64,000 nt of DNA from Glycomyces albidus (GTDB lineage: Bacteria > Actinomycetota > Actinomycetes > Mycobacteriales > Micromonosporaceae). The translations under genes were made by a program, and so were the position numbers. Each line of letters begins with the position of its first letter. The first letter of the stretch is position 1. This document shows positions 24,034 through 34,600 of the stretch, in pieces. The notes beneath the pieces are model-generated. The model was given only the letters and a program-made list of their open reading frames with translations, was not told the DNA's origin and ran no database searches. The DNA is taken from assembly GCF_009451885.1 (NCBI RefSeq), contig NZ_WIAO01000006.1, positions 62,001 through 126,000 on the forward strand, in the 5' to 3' direction.

Positions 24034-27000
24034 ATGGGCAGCGTGTTCGAACTCCGCTATGAGTTGACCGATCCGCCCGCCGAGGCCGAGTTCGCACTCG
24101 ATCCGGCGCAGCGGTCGGCGGTCGAGCACGCCGCCGGGCCCCTGCTGATCCGGGGCGGGCCGCAGACGGGCAAGACCGAGGCGCTGCTGCGGGCCGCGGC
24201 CGCGAAGGTCGAGGCCGGGGCCGATCCGGCGTCGATCCTGTTCTTCGGGCTGCGCCGCCAGGACACGGCGTACCTGCGGGCCCGTCTGAACGCCGCGACG
24301 GCCGCGCGGTCGGCGGCCGAGATCGGCGTGTACACCTTCCCGGCGTTCGCGTTCGCGGTGCTCCGGTCGGCCGCGGCGCTCGACGGCCGGGAGGAGCCGC
24401 GGCTGCTGACCGGTCCGGAGGCCGACGCGCTCATCCGGTCGATGCTCGAGGTCGAGGACTTCGGCTGGCCCGACGGGTTCGACGAGGCGGTGCGCACGTA
24501 CGCGTTCGCGCAGCAGCTTCGGGACCTGGTGCTGCGCTGCGGCGAGCGCGGCCTGTCGGCGCCGGAGCTGACGCGGCTCGCGCTCGAGCACGACCGTCCC
24601 GAGTGGACGGCGGCGGCGCGGTTCTACGACCGGTACGTGACCACGCTGGCACTGCAGTCGATGTCGAGTGCGCTGTACGACTCGGCGGAGATCGTGCGCG
24701 CCGCGGGGGCCGCGCTGCGCTCGCGTCCGGAGCTGCTGCCGCGGCCCGCGTGGGTGTTCGTGGACGACCTCCAGGACGCGACCCCGGCTCATCTGCGGCT
24801 GCTGGAGCTGCTGGCCGGGGACGGCGGGAACATCGTCGCGGCCGGGTCGCCGGACGCGGCCGTGTTCGGCTTCCAGGGCGGCGACCCGGAGTCGATCCGG
24901 GAGTTCCCGTTCCGGTTCCCGGCGTTCGACGGGGCCGAGGCGCCGACGGCGCAGCTGGACGACGTGCACGAGGTGGCGCTCGCGCCGCTGGCGGCGACGA
25001 CGGTGCTGTCGCGGCGCCTGCGCGGGTCGGACCGGGACCGGCGGCGCGGGACGGCCTCGCAGGAGCGGGGCCGGGCGGAGGTGGTGTACCTGCCGTCGGC
25101 GACGCGGGAGGCGGTGTACATCGCGGACGTCGCGCGGCGCGCGCACCTGCTCGACGGGGTCCCTTACGGCGACATGGCGGTGGTGGTGAAGTCGGCGTCG
25201 TCGATCCCGCAGATGCGGCGGGCGATGCAGCACGCGGGGGTGCCGACCCGGCAGGCCGCCGACGACGTGCCGCTCCCGGCGCATCCGACGGTCCGGGACC
25301 TGCTGCGGGTGGTGCTGGTGGGGCGCCATCCCGACCGGCTCGACGAGACGGTCGCGGCCGGGCTGCTGCATTCGCAGTTCGGCGGCGCGGACCCGTTCGC
25401 GGAGCGGCGGCTGCGCCAGGAGCTGCGGCGGCTGGCGGTCGCGGCCGACGACTTCTCCCCCGGCGCCGACCTGCTGGTCGAGTCGCTGGCGGATCCGGCG
25501 CGGATCGCGGCGCTGCCGGAGGAGGAGTGGGCCGAGCCGGCGCGGCGGCTCGACGCGCTGTTCGCGGCGGCCCGCGGGGGCGGCGGCATCACCGAGACGC
25601 TGTGGTCGGTGTGGGAGGCGTCGGGGCTGGGCGAGCGGCTCAAGCGGCGGGCGCTGTCCTCGGACCGGCGGGCGCAGCGCGCGGACGCCGAGCTGGATGC
25701 GGTGATCGCGATGTTCGACCTGGCGGCCGATTACGAGAAGAAGCAGCCGGGGGCGCTCGTCGACGTGTTCTGCGAGCATGTGCTCCACCAGCAGCTTCCG
25801 GGCGACTTCCTTTCGGCGCGTGCGGAACTGGGCGATGCGGTGACGTTGACGACGGCGCATGCCGCGCACGGTCGCCAGTGGGCGTTCGTGGTGGTGGCGG
25901 GCGCGCAGGAGGGGGTGTGGCCGAACCTGCGGCCGCGCGGTTCGCTCCTGGGCGCGGAGGCGCTGGTCGACGTGCTGGACGGGCGCGCCGACGTGGACCA
26001 GGTGGCACAGCTGCTCGACGAGGAGCGGCGGCTGTTCTACAACGCGTGCACGCGGGCGCGGACGCGGCTGCTGGTGACGGCGGTCGACTCCGACGACGCG
26101 CAGCCGAGCCGGTTCTGCGGGGAGCTGGGGGTCGAGCCGGTGACGGCGCCGCGGCGGGGGCGGCCGCTGAGCCTCGCGTCGCTGGCGGCGCGGCTGCGGG
26201 AGGCCGTGGTGGACGCGGGGCACGCCGAGCGGGACGCGGCGGCGGCCGGGCTGCGCCGCCTCGCCGAGTCGGGGGTGCCGGGCGCGGATCCGGCCACGTG
26301 GTGGGGTCTGGCGCAGGTCTCCGACGAGCGGGCGCTCAAGCTCGCCGGGGAGACGCTGCGGATCTCGCCGTCGCAAGTGGAGACGTCGCAGCAGTGCGGG
26401 CTGCGGTGGATCCTGGAGTCGAACGGCGCGGACGACGGGGACCTGCTGCCGCGGCATCTGGGGACGCTCCTGCACGCCGCCGCCGAGGCGGTCACGGTCG
26501 ATCCGGCCGCCGACCCGAAGGCGGTCATGGAGCAGGTCGTGGGCGAACATTTCGACCGGCTGCCGTTCGAGGCGCCGTGGCACGCCGAGCAGCAGCGCCG
26601 CCGCGTCTCGGGCGCGGTCGAGCGGTTCGCGGCGTGGCTGAGCGCGAACCGGCGGGAGCTGCTCGGGGCGGAGCGGTCGTTCCGGGTGAAGCTCGAGGTG
26701 GGGCCGCCGGGCGTCGAAGTCGTCATGTCCGGGCAGATCGACCGGCTCGAGCGCGACGGCGACGGGCGCCTGTACGTGGTGGACCTGAAGACCGGCAGGA
26801 ACGTGCCGCGGGCCGACGAGGTGCAGACGCACGCGCAGCTGGGGGCGTACCAGCTCGCGGTGGCCGAGGGGGCGTTCAGCGAGGGCAGCGAGCCGGGCGG
26901 CGCGGAGCTGGTCTACCCGAACGTGGAGAACAAGAAGTCGATCCGGATCGTGACGCAGGGGCCGCTGAGCGAGGGCGAGAACCCGGACTGGGCGCGTGAG

Positions 27001-27132
27001 GCCGTCGCGGAGGCCGCGAACCGGATGGCCGGCGACGTGTTCGAGGCGCGGAACACGAGCAAGTGCGCGACGTGCAAGATCAAGCAGTGCTGCCCGATCG
27101 CGGACGAGGGGCGGCAGGTCACCGATGAGTGA
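24034..27132 (+). CDS. adnA: AdnA-like UvrD/RecB-type helicase-nuclease subunit
   Basis: In mycobacteria AdnAB resects double-strand breaks. This 1032-residue protein has an SF1 helicase part with an intact Walker A (GGPQTGKTEALL). Other motifs are weakened: VDDLQDAT for motif II, GSPDAAVFGFQGG for motif III, and HAAHGRQW where an active helicase has HxxKGLEW. The C-terminal RecB nuclease has GQIDRLE, VVDLKTG and QLGAYQ. Cysteines in QQCGLRW and CATCKIKQCCP suit an iron-sulfur cluster. The ATG at 24034 is used; a GTG six codons earlier is possible. The frame overlaps the next gene by eight bases. Confidence 0.88.
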   Translation: MGSVFELRYELTDPPAEAEFALDPAQRSAVEHAAGPLLIRGGPQTGKTEALLRAAAAKVEAGADPASILFFGLRRQDTAYLRARLNAATAARSAAEIGVYTFPAFAFAVLRSAAALDGREEPRLLTGPEADALIRSMLEVEDFGWPDGFDEAVRTYAFAQQLRDLVLRCGERGLSAPELTRLALEHDRPEWTAAARFYDRYVTTLALQSMSSALYDSAEIVRAAGAALRSRPELLPRPAWVFVDDLQDATPAHLRLLELLAGDGGNIVAAGSPDAAVFGFQGGDPESIREFPFRFPAFDGAEAPTAQLDDVHEVALAPLAATTVLSRRLRGSDRDRRRGTASQERGRAEVVYLPSATREAVYIADVARRAHLLDGVPYGDMAVVVKSASSIPQMRRAMQHAGVPTRQAADDVPLPAHPTVRDLLRVVLVGRHPDRLDETVAAGLLHSQFGGADPFAERRLRQELRRLAVAADDFSPGADLLVESLADPARIAALPEEEWAEPARRLDALFAAARGGGGITETLWSVWEASGLGERLKRRALSSDRRAQRADAELDAVIAMFDLAADYEKKQPGALVDVFCEHVLHQQLPGDFLSARAELGDAVTLTTAHAAHGRQWAFVVVAGAQEGVWPNLRPRGSLLGAEALVDVLDGRADVDQVAQLLDEERRLFYNACTRARTRLLVTAVDSDDAQPSRFCGELGVEPVTAPRRGRPLSLASLAARLREAVVDAGHAERDAAAAGLRRLAESGVPGADPATWWGLAQVSDERALKLAGETLRISPSQVETSQQCGLRWILESNGADDGDLLPRHLGTLLHAAAEAVTVDPAADPKAVMEQVVGEHFDRLPFEAPWHAEQQRRRVSGAVERFAAWLSANRRELLGAERSFRVKLEVGPPGVEVVMSGQIDRLERDGDGRLYVVDLKTGRNVPRADEVQTHAQLGAYQLAVAEGAFSEGSEPGGAELVYPNVENKKSIRIVTQGPLSEGENPDWAREAVAEAANRMAGDVFEARNTSKCATCKIKQCCPIADEGRQVTDE

Positions 27133-30100
27133 GGCGCGGGTGAACGAGGCGGGCGAGGCCCGGGTGAGCGAGGCCCGGGTGAGCGGGGCGCGGGCGGCGC
27201 AGGTGCGGCGGTTCAGCGCGCTGGGACTCGCCAACCGGCTCGGGGCGAACCGGCCCACCGCAGAGCAGGAGCTCGTGATCGAGGCCGGCCGCGACCCGAT
27301 GCTCGTGATCGCGGGCGCGGGCTCGGGCAAGACGACGACGATGGCCGACCGGGTCGTGTGGCTCATCGCGAACCGGGTGGTGCGCCCCGAGCACATCCTC
27401 GGGCTCACCTTCACCCGCAAGGCCGCCGCGGAGCTCGCGGCGAGGGTCAGGGAGAAGCTGCGGCGCCTGACCGAGTCGATCCCCGAGCTGTCGGACCTGC
27501 ACGGCGAACCGACGGTGTCGACGTACAACGCGTACGCGGGGAGCCTGGTCGGCGAGCACGGGCTGCGCATCGGCATCGAGCCGGGCACCCGGATCGTCAC
27601 CGACACGGGCCGGTGGCAGATCGCCCGGGACCTGGTGTGCGCGTGGGACGGCGAGATGAGCGAGTTCGACGTCGGGATCGACGAGGTCACCAAGCGGGTG
27701 CTGCAGCTCGCCGGGCAGCTCGCCGAGCACCTCCGGGACGGCGCCGACCTCCGGTCGTTCGGCCGCGACCTGTACGAGGAGCTCGAGGAGCGCGTCAACG
27801 GCAAGCCGCTCAACGACGAGTTCCGGAACCTGGCGTCCCTGCGGCGCAAGTACGACCAGCTGCTGCCGCTGGTGGAGGCGTGGGACCAACGCAAGCGCGA
27901 GCTCGGCGTCATGGACTTCGCCGACCAGCTCTCGCTCGCGGCGCAGCTCGTGGCGGGTGCGCCCGAGATCATCCGCTCCGAGCGCGACCGGTGGCGGGTG
28001 GTCCTGCTCGACGAGTACCAGGACACGTCGTTCTCCCAGGTCTCGCTGCTGCGGGACCTGTTCGGCGGCGGGCACCCGGTGACGGCGGTGGGCGACCCGA
28101 ACCAGTCGATCTACTCCTGGCGCGGCGCCTCCGCCGGGACCCTCCAGCGGTTCCCCGCGGACTTCCCGGCCGCGACGGGCGAGCCCGCGAAGGTCGCGTA
28201 CCTGACGAAGTCGTGGCGCAACCGCGAAGCGATCCTCGAGATCGCGAACACCGTCTCGGCGCCGCTGCGCGCCGCGGACGTGCCGCCCCTGACCGTGGGC
28301 GCGAAGTTCGACGACGAGCACGGCCCCGGCCTGGTCGAGGCGGCGATGCACCTGTCGGCCGCCGACGAGGCCGAGTGGATCGCGGCCCGGCTCGCCGCGG
28401 TCTGGCAGCCGGGCGCCGAGGAGACCGCCGCGGTCCTCATCCGCAAGCGCCGCCAGATCCCGGCGCTGCACCGCGCCCTGACGCACGCCGGGCTCCCCGT
28501 CCAGGTGGTCGGGTCGCTCGGGCTGCTGTTCTTCCCCGAAGTGGCCGAGACGGTGGCGATGCTGCGCGCGGCCGCGGACCCGATGAACGGCCCGGCGCTC
28601 ATGCGGCTCCTGGCGGGGAACCGGTGGCGGATCGGTCCGCGCGACATCGCGGCCCTGTGGGCGCGGGCGCGCGAGCTCGCCCCGGACTCGCGCGGCTTCG
28701 AACCGGACGCGGGCGTGGAGGCCGAGGCGTCCCTCGCCGACGCGCTCGGCAATCCCGGTGCGCCCGAACGCTACTCGACCCTCGGGTACCTGCGGTTCGC
28801 GCAGCTCCACGAGGAGCTGAGCTGGATCCGCAGCCGCCTGGGGCAGAGCCTCCCGGACGTGGTCGGCGACGTCATCACCCACACGGGCCTGGACGTCGAG
28901 GTGATGCTGCACCACGGGGACCTGAGCAACCTCGACGAGTTCACGGACGTGGCCGCGTCGTACGAGAACGACACGGCCGGGGCGAGCATCCCGGGGTTCC
29001 TGTCGTACCTGGAGACGGCGGCCGAACAGGAGCGCGGCCTCACGGTCGAGGGCGCGAACCCGGCCGGCGGGGTGGTGCAGCTCCTCACCGTCCACGCAGC
29101 GAAGGGCCTGGAGTGGGACGTGGTGGCGGTCCCGGGGCTGTGCGACGGGATTCTGCCGACCACCAAGCGGGACTCGACGTGGGTCTCGGACGCCGCGCGC
29201 CTGCCGTACCCGCTGCGCGGCGACGCCGAGAACCTCCCGGTTCTGTACCTCGACGAGGCGCGGATCCCCTCGGAGGTCGCGAAGGCGGTCAAGGCGTTCA
29301 AGAAGGACGACCACGAGGCGAACCTCGGCGAGGAGCGGCGGCTGGCCTATGTGGCCATGACGCGCGCCCGCCGGGCGCTGCTGGCCAGCGGCTACTGGTG
29401 GGACGCGGACAAGCAGAGCGCGCGGCGGCCCGCCCCGTACCTCGAGGAGGCCCGGAACGCGGGCGCCGAGACCCCGGTGTGGACCCAGTCGGGGCCGACG
29501 AACCCGCTCGAGGACCAGGCCCGCACCGCGCAGTGGCCGAGCAAGGCGCCTTTGGGGTCCCGGCAGGCGGCGTTCGCCGAGGCGGCCGAGCTGGTCCTGA
29601 ACGCGGCCGACCCGGAGCGGGAGGGCCCGCTCGCGCGACAGTGGCGCGAGGAGGCCGAACTGCTCCTGGCCGAGCGCGAGGAGCGCGAGTCCGGGATCGT
29701 GCGCCTGCCCCGGCCGGCGCGCCTGTCGACGTCGCAGCTCATGGCGATGCGCGCCGACGAGGCGGCGTTCGCGGCCGAGCGGCGCCGGCCCATGCCGCAG
29801 CCGCCGCGACCGGCGACCCAGCGCGGCACCGAGTTCCACTCGTGGGTGGAGGAGTTCTTCGGCGGCGGCACCCTCTTCGACCCCGCCGATCTGCCCGGCG
29901 CGGCCGACGAGGCGATCGACCAGTCCGACCTCGAACGCCTCAAGGCCGCGTTCCGCGGCTCCGAGTGGGCGAACCGGCGCATCGCCGCCCAGGAGGTGCC
30001 GTTCGTCATCGAGTTCGAGGGAACGGTCGTGCGCGGCCGCATCGACGCGGTGTTCTACCGAGAGCCCGGCGACCGCGACGGCGGCTACGACATCGTCGAC

Positions 30101-30268
30101 TGGAAGACCGGCCGCCCGCCGGAGGGCGAGGCCGCGGCCCATGCGGCGCTCCAGCTCAAGGTCTACCGGAAGGCGTGGGCGCGGCTGAAGGGCGTCGACG
30201 AGTCGGAGGTCCGGGCGGCGTTCCACTACATCTCGGCGAACCGCACCTGGTGGCCGGACCTCGATTAG
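27125..30268 (+). CDS. adnB: AdnB-like UvrD/RecB-type helicase-nuclease subunit
   Basis: The partner of AdnA, 1047 residues. It has the full set of active SF1A motifs: AGAGSGKTTTM, LTFTRKAAAEL, LLDEYQDTS, GDPNQSIYSWRGA, LTKSWRN, LTVHAAKGLEWD and YVAMTRARRALL. This makes it the likely lead motor. The C-terminal nuclease has RGTEFHSWVEE, RGRIDAVFY, DIVDWKTGR and LQLKVYR; no Fe-S cysteines are seen. The N terminus has a degenerate repeat (NEAGEARVSEARVSGARAAQ) of uncertain start. It overlaps adnA by eight bases and should be made with it. Confidence 0.9.
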   Translation: MSEARVNEAGEARVSEARVSGARAAQVRRFSALGLANRLGANRPTAEQELVIEAGRDPMLVIAGAGSGKTTTMADRVVWLIANRVVRPEHILGLTFTRKAAAELAARVREKLRRLTESIPELSDLHGEPTVSTYNAYAGSLVGEHGLRIGIEPGTRIVTDTGRWQIARDLVCAWDGEMSEFDVGIDEVTKRVLQLAGQLAEHLRDGADLRSFGRDLYEELEERVNGKPLNDEFRNLASLRRKYDQLLPLVEAWDQRKRELGVMDFADQLSLAAQLVAGAPEIIRSERDRWRVVLLDEYQDTSFSQVSLLRDLFGGGHPVTAVGDPNQSIYSWRGASAGTLQRFPADFPAATGEPAKVAYLTKSWRNREAILEIANTVSAPLRAADVPPLTVGAKFDDEHGPGLVEAAMHLSAADEAEWIAARLAAVWQPGAEETAAVLIRKRRQIPALHRALTHAGLPVQVVGSLGLLFFPEVAETVAMLRAAADPMNGPALMRLLAGNRWRIGPRDIAALWARARELAPDSRGFEPDAGVEAEASLADALGNPGAPERYSTLGYLRFAQLHEELSWIRSRLGQSLPDVVGDVITHTGLDVEVMLHHGDLSNLDEFTDVAASYENDTAGASIPGFLSYLETAAEQERGLTVEGANPAGGVVQLLTVHAAKGLEWDVVAVPGLCDGILPTTKRDSTWVSDAARLPYPLRGDAENLPVLYLDEARIPSEVAKAVKAFKKDDHEANLGEERRLAYVAMTRARRALLASGYWWDADKQSARRPAPYLEEARNAGAETPVWTQSGPTNPLEDQARTAQWPSKAPLGSRQAAFAEAAELVLNAADPEREGPLARQWREEAELLLAEREERESGIVRLPRPARLSTSQLMAMRADEAAFAAERRRPMPQPPRPATQRGTEFHSWVEEFFGGGTLFDPADLPGAADEAIDQSDLERLKAAFRGSEWANRRIAAQEVPFVIEFEGTVVRGRIDAVFYREPGDRDGGYDIVDWKTGRPPEGEAAAHAALQLKVYRKAWARLKGVDESEVRAAFHYISANRTWWPDLD

Positions 30269-30415
30269 GGAGGCGGACGCGTCGCGTTCGCACCGATGCC
30301 GCCGCGGATTTGCCCGGCATTGCTATCGTGGCGTTCGCCTCCAACGGCCGGCCCGGCCGGCCGGCGGCCCTGACACCCGAAGGGTCGCAACCGAATCCCC
30401 CATTGATAGGAACCA

Positions 30416-30886
30416 ATGAGCATGACCTTCAAGCTCCGCACCGCCCGCAGGGCCACCGTCGTCACCGCCGGCGCCTTCGCCCTTCTCCTGGCCGCCGCCG
30501 CGTGCGGTGGCAGCAGCGACACGCCTGAGGGCGCGGTGGAGAACTTCCTCGACAACGGCATCGAGGACTTCGCCAACTCGTTCGCCTCCGGCGATGTCGA
30601 CAAGGCCGCCACCGATGCCGAGGAGTACTTCTGCGCTGAGGACATCACCGCCATCAAGGACATGGGCGCCATGTTCGAGGGCATGAGCGAGGACGAGATC
30701 AAGGAGGCCATGGGCGACGAGGAGATCGTCCCCGAGGACTGGTCGTACGAGATCGGCGAGGTCACCGAAGAGGGCGACACCGCGTCCGTCGCGGTCACCA
30801 TGACCGAGAACGGCGAGGACACCGAGGAGACCTTCGACCTGGTCAAGGAAGACGACGTCTGGAAGATCTGCGGTTTCATGGCCTGA
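30416..30886 (+). CDS. small secreted lipoprotein, DUF4878-like
   Basis: A 156-residue protein with a basic N terminus, hydrophobic segment and lipobox LAAAAC (Cys26), so probably lipid-anchored on the outer face of the membrane. The mature part is acidic. Its pattern, an early GAVENFLDNGIEDFANSFASG helix and a final TFDLVKEDDVWKICGF strand, suggests the NTF2-like DUF4878 fold. The function of such proteins is unknown. AGGA precedes the ATG at 30416; an ATG two codons on is equally possible. It is monocistronic with its own terminator. Confidence 0.75.
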   Translation: MSMTFKLRTARRATVVTAGAFALLLAAAACGGSSDTPEGAVENFLDNGIEDFANSFASGDVDKAATDAEEYFCAEDITAIKDMGAMFEGMSEDEIKEAMGDEEIVPEDWSYEIGEVTEEGDTASVAVTMTENGEDTEETFDLVKEDDVWKICGFMA

Positions 30887-30899
30887 GGCCGCATCGCCT

Positions 30900-30934
30900 G
30901 AAGGGCCCGGCGAGCGCAGCTCGTCGGGCCCTTC
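30900..30934 (+). terminator. terminator after the DUF4878-like lipoprotein gene
   Basis: A 16-base stem with one G-T position (30900-30915 with 30919-30934) and a three-base loop, 13 bases past the stop. The minus-strand doc gene ends just beyond, so it may serve both directions. Confidence 0.75.
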
Positions 30935-30966
30935 TCACTCGCCGCGGGCGCCGATACCGTCCGCGG

Positions 30967-31353
30967 TCACTCGGCCAGTAGGGCGAGCAGTCCATCGGCG
31001 ATCTCGCCGACTTCGGCGAGCCGCCCGGACGCCACAGCGATGACCAGGTCATAGGCCTTGTCCTCGACGGCGTCGGGGTCGGCGAGCCGCAGACCGTTGA
31101 GTTCGAGGAACGTCGCAGCGGCGAGGAAACCGAGACGCTTGTTCCCGTCGACGAGCGGGTGGTTCGCAACGATCGAATGCAGGAGCGCCGCGGCCTTCTC
31201 GAGGAGCGACTCGTACGCCTCGGAGCCGAACACGCTCGTCTGCGGGCGGGCGGCGGCCGATTCCAGCAGCCCGATGTCGCGGATCCCGACGGTCGGCCCT
31301 GCTGCGACCACGGCGAGGTCCACCAGTTCCTCAGTCGTCAAGTAGCGGGGCAC
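30967..31353 (-). CDS. doc: Doc-type toxin (Fic fold)
   Basis: The 128-residue protein carries the Doc/Fic catalytic loop HPLVDGNKRLG. This is the Doc variant (GNK rather than GNG), which phosphorylates EF-Tu in the P1 phage system and stalls translation. The upstream part PTVGIRDIGLLESAAARPQTS is the usual Doc N-terminal half. The start is a GTG whose first base is the last base of the antitoxin stop codon. Its likely target, EF-Tu, is encoded in this window, but that link is inference. Confidence 0.88.
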   Translation of the reverse strand: MPRYLTTEELVDLAVVAAGPTVGIRDIGLLESAAARPQTSVFGSEAYESLLEKAAALLHSIVANHPLVDGNKRLGFLAAATFLELNGLRLADPDAVEDKAYDLVIAVASGRLAEVGEIADGLLALLAE

Positions 31354-31553
31354 TACTCGCCCAGTCTCGTCATCAGCCGGGCGTGCCGCTTCGCGATGTC
31401 CTCCGCCACCGATCGGACGTGCTCGCGCTGCCGACGCTCCATCCATTCGGCGATCGCGGCTTCGGCGGCGCTGTTCATCGACAGGCCCGCTTCCGCGGCG
31501 ACCTCCCGGAACCGGCTCTCCACCTCGTCGGACAGCCTGAGTGTCATCGCCAT
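31353..31553 (-). CDS. ribbon-helix-helix antitoxin of the Doc pair
   Basis: A 66-residue protein beginning MAMTLRLSDEVESRFREVA, a typical ribbon-helix-helix, followed by a helical tail (MERRQREHVRSVAED) that would inhibit the toxin. It is not the Phd fold usually found with Doc. GGAGG lies nine bases before the ATG. It overlaps doc by one base. Autorepression by the toxin-antitoxin complex is expected from the family. Confidence 0.82.
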   Translation of the reverse strand: MAMTLRLSDEVESRFREVAAEAGLSMNSAAEAAIAEWMERRQREHVRSVAEDIAKRHARLMTRLGE

Positions 31554-31640
31554 CCCGGCACCTCCATTCTGGTTGCATCGATGATACCAAGGATGCCACC
31601 AACTCGGCGGTCGCGCATCGTCGACCGCGGGTGCGGACGT

Positions 31641-31677
31641 GAGAGGGCCCGACTGGGGATGCCAGCCGGGCCCTCTC
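31641..31677 (-). terminator. terminator after ileS
   Basis: The inverted repeat gagagggccc (31641-31650) and its complement (31668-31677) close a hairpin with an additional inner CTGG/CCAG pairing, 11 bases past the ileS stop. Confidence 0.75.
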
Positions 31678-31687
31678 GCGTCGTCGT

Positions 31688-34600
31688 CTAGCGCTTCTCG
31701 ACCGCGGCCTTCACCGTGGCGTCTCCAGCCTCGCCGGAGGTGGCGCTTTCAGGGAGGTCCCCGAACACCAGGTCCAGGGCGAGGGTCTCGGCCTGAACGA
31801 ACTCGCGATGGGCCTCGACGGCGGCGCGGACGGCGTCCGAGGCGTCGACGGTGACGGCGACGCGGTCGGTGACGTCGAGGCCGGCGTCCTTGCGGGCCTG
31901 CTGGATCACGCGGACCAGGTCGCGGGCCAGGCCCTCGGCGGCCAGCTCCGGCGTGACCTCCGTGTCGAGGACGAGCACGCCGCCCTCGTTCGGAAGGGCC
32001 TCGGTGTGCTCGGCGTCGACGGCGACCATCGTCAGCTCGAACTCGCCGTCCTCCAGGACGACGCCGCCGGCGGTGACCGTGCCGTCCTCGACGGTCCAGT
32101 CCCCCGCCTTGACGGCCTTGATGACCCGCTGCACGTCCTTGCCCAGGCGCGGCCCGAGCACGCGCGGGACCAGCTTCAGGTCGGACTTCGAGTAGGCGCT
32201 CACGTCGGAGTCGAACTCGACGGCCTTGACGTTCAGCTCGTCCTTGAGCAGGTCCGCGAAGGGCTCGAGGCGCTCGGCGTGCGGGGTCGCGACCGTGACC
32301 TTCGCCAGCGGCAGCCGCACCCGCAGCTTGCGCGCCTTGCGCATGAACAGGCCCACGGAGGCGATGTCGCGCACGGCGTCCATCGCCTCGACCAGGGCGT
32401 GGTCGGCGGGCAGGTCCCCGGCCGAGGGCCAGTCGGCGAGGTGCACCGAGCGGCCGCCGGTCAAGCCCCGCCAGATGTCCTCGGCGACCATCGGCAGCAG
32501 CGGCGCGGCCACCTCGGTCGCGGCCTTCAGCGCCGTCGCGAGCGTGGCGAACCCGGCCTCGTCGCCCTCCCAGAACCGGTCGCGGGAGCGGCGCACGTAC
32601 CAGTTGGTGAGGCTCTCGAGGTAGGACCGGAACGCGGCCGTGGCGGCCACGAGGTCGTAGCCGTCCATCGCCTCGGTCATCGCCTCGACCAGTTCGCGGG
32701 TCTTGGCGAGCAGGTACCGGTCGAGCCGGTGCTCGGACGCCAGCGCGGTCGCGCGGGCCTGCTCGGGGCTGGCCTCGTATCCGGAGGCGCCGGCGTAGAG
32801 CGTGTAGAAGTACCACACGTTCCACAGCGGCAGGACGATCTGGCGGACGGCGTCGCGGAAGCCGGTCTCGGTGACGGGCATGTCGCCGCCGCGCAGGACC
32901 GGGGACGAGACGAGGAACCAGCGGACCGCGTCGGAGCCGTACTGCTCGAACGACTCCCGGACGTCCGGGTAGTTCTTGAGCGATTTGGACATCTTCTGGC
33001 CGTCGGCGCCCAGGAGGGTGCCGTGGACAACGGCGGTGCGGAACGCGGGCCGGTCGAACAGGGCGGTCGAGAGGACGTGCAGCAGGTAGAACCAGCCGCG
33101 GGTCTGGGCCGTGTACTCGACGATGAAGTCGCCGGGGAAGTGGTGCTCGAACCAGTCGGCGTTCTCGAACGGGTAGTGGACCTGGGCGAACGGCATGGAC
33201 CCGGATTCGAACCAGCAGTCGAGGACCTCGGGGACGCGGCGCATCGTCGACTTCCCGGTGGGGTCGTCAGGGTTCGGCCGCACGAGGTCGTCGATGTAGG
33301 GCCGGTGGAGGTCGCGGACTTCGACGCCGAAGTCGCGTTCGAGTTCGGCGAGGGAGCCGTAGACGTCGATGCGCGGGTGCTCGGGGTCGTCGCTGACCCA
33401 CACGGGGATGGGCGAGCCCCAGAAGCGGTTGCGGCTGATGTTCCAGTCGCGCGCGTTGGCGAGCCACTTCCCGAACTGGCCGTCCTTGATGTGGCCGGGG
33501 GTCCAGTCGATCTCCTGGTTGAGTTCGACCATGCGGTCGCGGAACTTGGTGACGGCCACGAACCACGCCGAGAGGGCGCGCTGGATCAGCGGGGAGCCGC
33601 AGCGCCAGCAGTGCGGGTAGTTGTGGTTGTAGGTGTCGTGGCGCAGCAGCCGCTGGGTGGCCTTGAGGTCGTTGATGATGAGCTTGTTCGCTTCGAAGAC
33701 GTGGACGCCGGCGTACGGGGGGACCTCGTCGGTGAACTTGCCGGAGTCGTCGACGGGGACGACCGGTTCGATGCCGGCGGCGTCGGTGACGAGCTTGTCC
33801 TCTTCGCCGAAGGCGGGGGCGATGTGGACGACGCCGGTGCCGTCCTCGGTGGTGACGTAGTCGGCGGCGAGGACCTGGTGGGCGTTCTCGCGTCCGGCGA
33901 AGAAGTCGAACGGCGGGTTGTAGCGCAGGCCGACGAGGTCGGCGCCCTTGTAGCGGGCGAGGACTTCGGGGGCGTCGCCGAGTTCGCGGGCGTAGGCGGC
34001 GAGGCGGGCCTCGGCGAGGAGGTAGCGGCCGTCGTCGGTGGCGACGACGGCGTAGTCGACGTCGGGGTGGACGGCGGCGGCGAGGTTGGACGGCAGGGTC
34101 CAGGGCGTGGTGGTCCACACCAGGAGCTTGACGCCGCCGAGGGGGCCGTCGTCGGCGACGTCGAGGCCGACGGTGACGGCGGGGTCCTGCCGGTCGCGGT
34201 AGGTGTCGTCCATCTTGGTCTCGGTGGCGGCGAGGGGCGTCTCGCAGCGCCAGCAGTACCAGAGGACGCGGTAGCCCTCGTAGATGAGGCCCTTGTCGTA
34301 GAGGGTCTTGAAGGCCCACATGACGCTCTCCATGTAGGTGAGGTCGAGGGTCTTGTAGTCGTTCTCGAAGTCGACCCAGCGGGCCTGGCGGGTGACGTAG
34401 TCGTGCCATTCGCCGGTGAACTGGAGGACGGACGCCTTGGCGGCGGCGTTGAACCGGTCGATGCCGTAGGCCTCGATCTCGGCCTTGGTCTTGAGGCCGA
34501 GTTCCTTCTCGGTGGTGACCTCGGCGGGCATGCCGTGGGTGTCCCAGCCGAAGCGGCGCTCGACGCGGCGGCCGCGCATGGTCTGGTAGCGGGGGACGAT

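Noticed and set aside
23905-28026. 1373-codon minus-strand frame opposite adnA and part of adnB
   Set aside because: The plus-strand genes have complete helicase and nuclease motifs; the antisense product is Arg/Pro-rich and featureless.
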